From: an uncultured Aquimarina sp.
Lineage (GTDB): Bacteria; Bacteroidota; Bacteroidia; Flavobacteriales; Flavobacteriaceae
DNA: 64,000 nucleotides
Direction: 5' to 3'
Assembly (NCBI RefSeq): GCF_947500065.1
Contig: NZ_CANMQT010000004.1
Coordinates: 248,001 to 312,000 of the forward strand
Each line of letters begins with the position of its first letter. The first letter of the stretch is position 1. Both the position numbers and the translations under genes were made by a program. Positions 61,251 to 64,000 of this stretch are shown in pieces. The notes below the pieces were generated by a model. It saw nothing but the letters and a program-made list of their open reading frames with translations. It was not told where the DNA came from and did no database searches.

Positions 61251-61895
61251 TTATATATCTGTAAGATTCCCTTGAGTCTCAGTAAACTTCTCAATAATCA
61301 CAGAATCTCCTTTGCTGTTCTCAAGAACATATAATCCCACTGGTAATTGACTTAAATCTACTACGTTCGTTGTTTTTGATAAAACGTGGATAGTATCTTT
61401 TACTTCAAATAATTTTAACTTATCTCCATCTTCAAAATCTACTACTACAATAACATCACCATCTCTTTCAATAGATAATTGGTTTTTATTTGGATTCACA
61501 TAATTACTAAGAAACTCTTGGTCTACATTCATTTCTTGATTCTCCTCTACCTCAACTATTTGACTATCTTCTTCAATAGTAAATTCTTCTTCTTCTAAAA
61601 TCACCGCACCATCAATCATAAGTTTTTCTTCTTGACGATCAATTACTATAGACTTTCCTGCGTTATTCTCCAATAAGTAAGAACCAACTGGTAATTGACT
61701 AAGGTCTATTTGTGCATACGATTTAGATAAAATATGATCTCCAGTCTCAAAGTCAAATAATTTCAACTTATCTCCTTCTTCAAAATCTAACACTTCAATG
61801 GTTAAACCATCTTGATGAACTGTAAGTTTGCTATCATCACTAGCAAAAATTGAAATAGATAAAAACAGACTGAATATTAGGGCTGTAACTTTCAT
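61251..61895 (-). CDS. Secreted protein with two tandem beta domains
   Basis: A 214-residue protein with a signal peptide (LFLSISIFAS). The mature part contains two copies of one unit (about 20-90 and 140-205): a V-x-x-DG-x-x-I-x-V strand, DFEEGDKLKLFDFETGDHIL or its homologue, ILSKxxxxxDLSQLPVG, and a YxLENxxGxSVII end. An acidic linker separates them. The second half looks like a Por-type sorting or T9SS-like adhesive domain, but the CTD consensus is not clear. Likely exported, of unknown function. Confidence 0.68.
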   Translation of the reverse strand: MKVTALIFSLFLSISIFASDDSKLTVHQDGLTIEVLDFEEGDKLKLFDFETGDHILSKSYAQIDLSQLPVGSYLLENNAGKSIVIDRQEEKLMIDGAVILEEEEFTIEEDSQIVEVEENQEMNVDQEFLSNYVNPNKNQLSIERDGDVIVVVDFEDGDKLKLFEVKDTIHVLSKTTNVVDLSQLPVGLYVLENSKGDSVIIEKFTETQGNLTDI

Positions 61896-62250
61896 AATTT
61901 TGGGGGCTTAGAAGTTAAAGTATTACGGTATTACCATACAAGTATAATGCTAAATACTTACGCCACCAACTAGTAATCAGACTTTTAGACAAAACGGTCG
62001 AGTTATTCGTTAAACTACAAAGAAAATGTTAAAATAAACACTAAATAATTGATAACCAGTTATTTAAAAATAAAAAACAGAAATAATAACGATTAAAAAC
62101 ACATTTAGAAGGTTAAAAAACACACATTCCCCGTCAAAGGATCAGCTTTTTCTTAAAACTGGAAGTATACTCGCAATACAAAAGAATGACAAAAGTGCTT
62201 TCATGAGTAGGAATAATTCAATCCATTATTAAACTAATCTAGTAATCAGG
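61896..62250. other. Gene-free stretch of about 355 bp
   Basis: Between two minus-strand genes. It carries the leader of the tandem-domain protein and AT-rich DNA. No gene, hairpin or repeat stands out. Confidence 0.5.
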
Positions 62251-62940
62251 TTAAATTTTCAACAGCAAATTGGGATCTGGACAATTCTGCAGATAAAAAT
62301 TGAGATCTCTTTTGTTAGACACACCTGGATAGTCACCTATATTATCTTGCAAATCTTTTATAACCTGAAAGTGTAGATGCGGAGCATAATCACCATTTAC
62401 CGATGCATCTCCAAGAGTAGCTAAGACATCACTGACTTCAAAATACTGACCTACTTCCAAATTAATGATGGATTCAACACTTAAATGCCCATATAAAGTA
62501 TAAAAGACAACATCCTGTATTATGTGTTTCAAAATAATCGTAGGTCCGTAGTCACCAAAATTCTTATTATTCTGAAAACTATGAATTGTTCCTGCTAAAG
62601 GAACAAGCACGGATGTTCCTGCATCACACCAAACATCCAATCCCAAATGAATATTACGTTCCGTTTCTGGATTATGTTGATTAAAATGTATACTTCTGCG
62701 ATAGATGCCGCGTGTTTCATTATAACCACCATAAGCAACCTTTGATTGATTTACGGTTAAATAATGGCTTATATATCTTTCAAAAGCTTTAGAAGAGGAA
62801 ACATCAACAGTTTCTAATCCTTGATTATCCATAGACAAATCAATAGAAATATATTCTTCTTTAGAAAAACTTGAATCAACAACAGGGACAAAACTTTTAG
62901 ATAGACTCTCTATAAATTGAGGAAATGAATTATCAGTCAT
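62251..62940 (-). CDS. M23-family (LytM-like) peptidase
   Basis: A 229-residue peptidase. The M23 zinc site is present: HLGLDVW (H-x-x-x-D) with the catalytic HLHFQ motif near 195 and the GDASVNGDYAPHLHF loop. It cleaves peptidoglycan cross-bridges or related peptides. No signal peptide is visible at this start, unlike most family members, so it may act inside the cell or the start may be wrong. It overlaps the FMO gene by one base (TAATG). Confidence 0.8.
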   Translation of the reverse strand: MTDNSFPQFIESLSKSFVPVVDSSFSKEEYISIDLSMDNQGLETVDVSSSKAFERYISHYLTVNQSKVAYGGYNETRGIYRRSIHFNQHNPETERNIHLGLDVWCDAGTSVLVPLAGTIHSFQNNKNFGDYGPTIILKHIIQDVVFYTLYGHLSVESIINLEVGQYFEVSDVLATLGDASVNGDYAPHLHFQVIKDLQDNIGDYPGVSNKRDLNFYLQNCPDPNLLLKI

Positions 62941-64000
62941 TAGGCGCTTTTTGAAATCTTTTTAGGTTCTTTAGAAATCCAGTTTTTAGGTAATTGCTTT
63001 AATAAAGCTTTTCGAAACTTATGATAATCCACCGTTATCGTATGTCTAGGTGTATTAATCTGTTTATAATGAGGATGTGTTACTTCTCGTTCACATAGTT
63101 TCTTAATATTTGATGGCATTTTCCATTCACCGGTTAGATAATTTGCCAACACTTTGCTTTGTAATTCTGATCCAGGCCAGATACAACCTAAAGGCTGAAA
63201 CATGCCTACAAAAAATAGATTATGATATTCTTCATGGAACATTTTAAGATATAAAGGAACTGGTCCATTGCTATAATCGATCAAAAACTCATCAAAAAAT
63301 GAATGTTTGAGCACATAACCTGTACAAGCAATAATCACATCAAAATCTTCTTTTGTTTTATCTTTAAAATATACAGTAGTATTATCTAGTTTTTCAATAT
63401 CTACTTTTGGGTGTACTTTTCCGTGTCGCACTTTATACAAAAGCTCATCATTGATTGTAGGGTGAGTCTCTCCAAACTTCGTCTTTACCTCTTGTAAACC
63501 ATATAATTTATTTTTTCCTAACATTATCGTAAGTAACCTGTCATTAAACCAACTTCGTATTCGTACTGGAAGCCATGAAGATCTAGCTCCTACAATATCT
63601 GAAGGCAAGCCAAAAAAGAATTTAGGAATAATTCTATATCCTCTTCTCCAACTGATTGCTGTCTTCTTACTTACTCTACTCGTTTCTACAGCAACATCAC
63701 AAGCCGAGTTACCTCCACCTATGACCAATACTTTTTTGCCTACAAAAGGTGCTGCTTTTTTATAAGTATGGGAATGCATAAATTCACCTGAAAACTGACC
63801 TGGATACTTTGGAATTCTAGGAACCGAATGATGGCCATTACAAACTACTAAATCTGTAAACTTCTCTATTCTTTCTTCACCGTTCTGTACAATTGTAACA
63901 TGCCATTCTTCTCCACTTAGCCGTTTACAATATTTTACTGTAGTACCAAATTCTATATATGGATATAATCCGAAATGTTTGGCATACGCCTGGAAATAAT
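62940..64000 (-). CDS. Flavin-containing monooxygenase (5' end outside the window)
   Basis: The frame continues to the window edge, so the first part is missing. It reads IPKYPGQFSGEFMHSHTY (the FxGxxxHS FMO/BVMO fingerprint) and LVIGGGNSACDVAVE (the NADP-binding Rossmann motif). Class B flavin monooxygenases oxygenate N, S or carbonyl groups of small molecules. The adjacent M23 gene is translationally coupled. The first Rossmann motif is not in view. Confidence 0.88.
   Translation of the reverse strand, partial: YFQAYAKHFGLYPYIEFGTTVKYCKRLSGEEWHVTIVQNGEERIEKFTDLVVCNGHHSVPRIPKYPGQFSGEFMHSHTYKKAAPFVGKKVLVIGGGNSACDVAVETSRVSKKTAISWRRGYRIIPKFFFGLPSDIVGARSSWLPVRIRSWFNDRLLTIMLGKNKLYGLQEVKTKFGETHPTINDELLYKVRHGKVHPKVDIEKLDNTTVYFKDKTKEDFDVIIACTGYVLKHSFFDEFLIDYSNGPVPLYLKMFHEEYHNLFFVGMFQPLGCIWPGSELQSKVLANYLTGEWKMPSNIKKLCEREVTHPHYKQINTPRHTITVDYHKFRKALLKQLPKNWISKEPKKISKSA

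Overview
The window is AT-rich DNA from a member of the Bacteroidota, most likely a marine member of the Flavobacteriaceae. Several signs agree: promoters of the TTG-N19/20-TAnnTTTG type, A-rich leaders instead of Shine-Dalgarno sites, many lipoproteins, an ECF sigma/FecR/TonB receptor locus, a 1118-residue SecA, DUF4295 beside rpmG and rpmB, and a DUF2795 protein beside secA. No rRNA, tRNA, CRISPR array, transposase or integrase gene was seen. The species cannot be fixed from the sequence alone. | Layout. 1-2.1 kb: a possible short RNA, a small secreted protein and rimO. 2.2-13.7 kb: accessory genes, namely a serine hydrolase, a TonB receptor/FecR/ECF sigma cell-surface signalling locus with two divergent lipoproteins, two secreted zinc proteases and an amidase. 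13.7-22.2 kb: a core block (ftsY, DUF4295, rpmG, rpmB, then cinA, an Hpt protein, an FAH-family enzyme and a DnaQ-like exonuclease), interrupted by four tandem paralogues of a small cytoplasmic protein. 21.5-27.0 kb: a DtxR/MntR regulator, divergent from an outer-membrane protein and a complete Mn/Zn/Fe ABC importer. 27-33.8 kb: a glutaredoxin-like protein, a serine hydrolase, three membrane proteins that share a repeated leader, and a GntR(YtrA)-controlled ABC exporter operon. 34-39.9 kb: mostly minus-strand single genes (phosphoesterase, SMI1-like, glycine-zipper, AlkB-like, MBL, HD). 39.9-51.0 kb: a run of small single-gene units separated by imperfect inverted repeats. 51-64 kb: core genes again (E2 acyltransferase, glycosyltransferase, recR, cobalamin adenosyltransferase, DUF2795, secA), then a PadR pair, secreted proteins, an M23 peptidase and a truncated flavin monooxygenase. 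| Working relationships. The ECF sigma, FecR and TonB receptor form a surface signalling relay. A 26-bp sequence lies in promoter position upstream of fecR and, inverted, upstream of the divergent lipoprotein genes, and it probably marks the two target promoters. The DtxR-type regulator and the importer form a metal homeostasis module in which both permeases carry an extra cytosolic winged-helix-like tail. The GntR repressor has a clear operator just downstream of the -7 box of its own ABC operon. An HxlR regulator, a nitroreductase and a quinol-monooxygenase-like protein share a promoter region in which two divergent promoters overlap almost completely. | The most unusual parts are: the 39.9-51.0 kb stretch, whose intergenic repeats resemble integron attC sites without an integrase (a CALIN-like array); three single-base homopolymer contractions there that break a GNAT enzyme, a methyltransferase and a monooxygenase; the repeated leader before three membrane-protein genes, whose hairpin differs in sequence but keeps its shape; and the perfect 26-bp inverted repeat around the ECF sigma gene. 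All functional statements rest on motif reading and known families. No database search was run.
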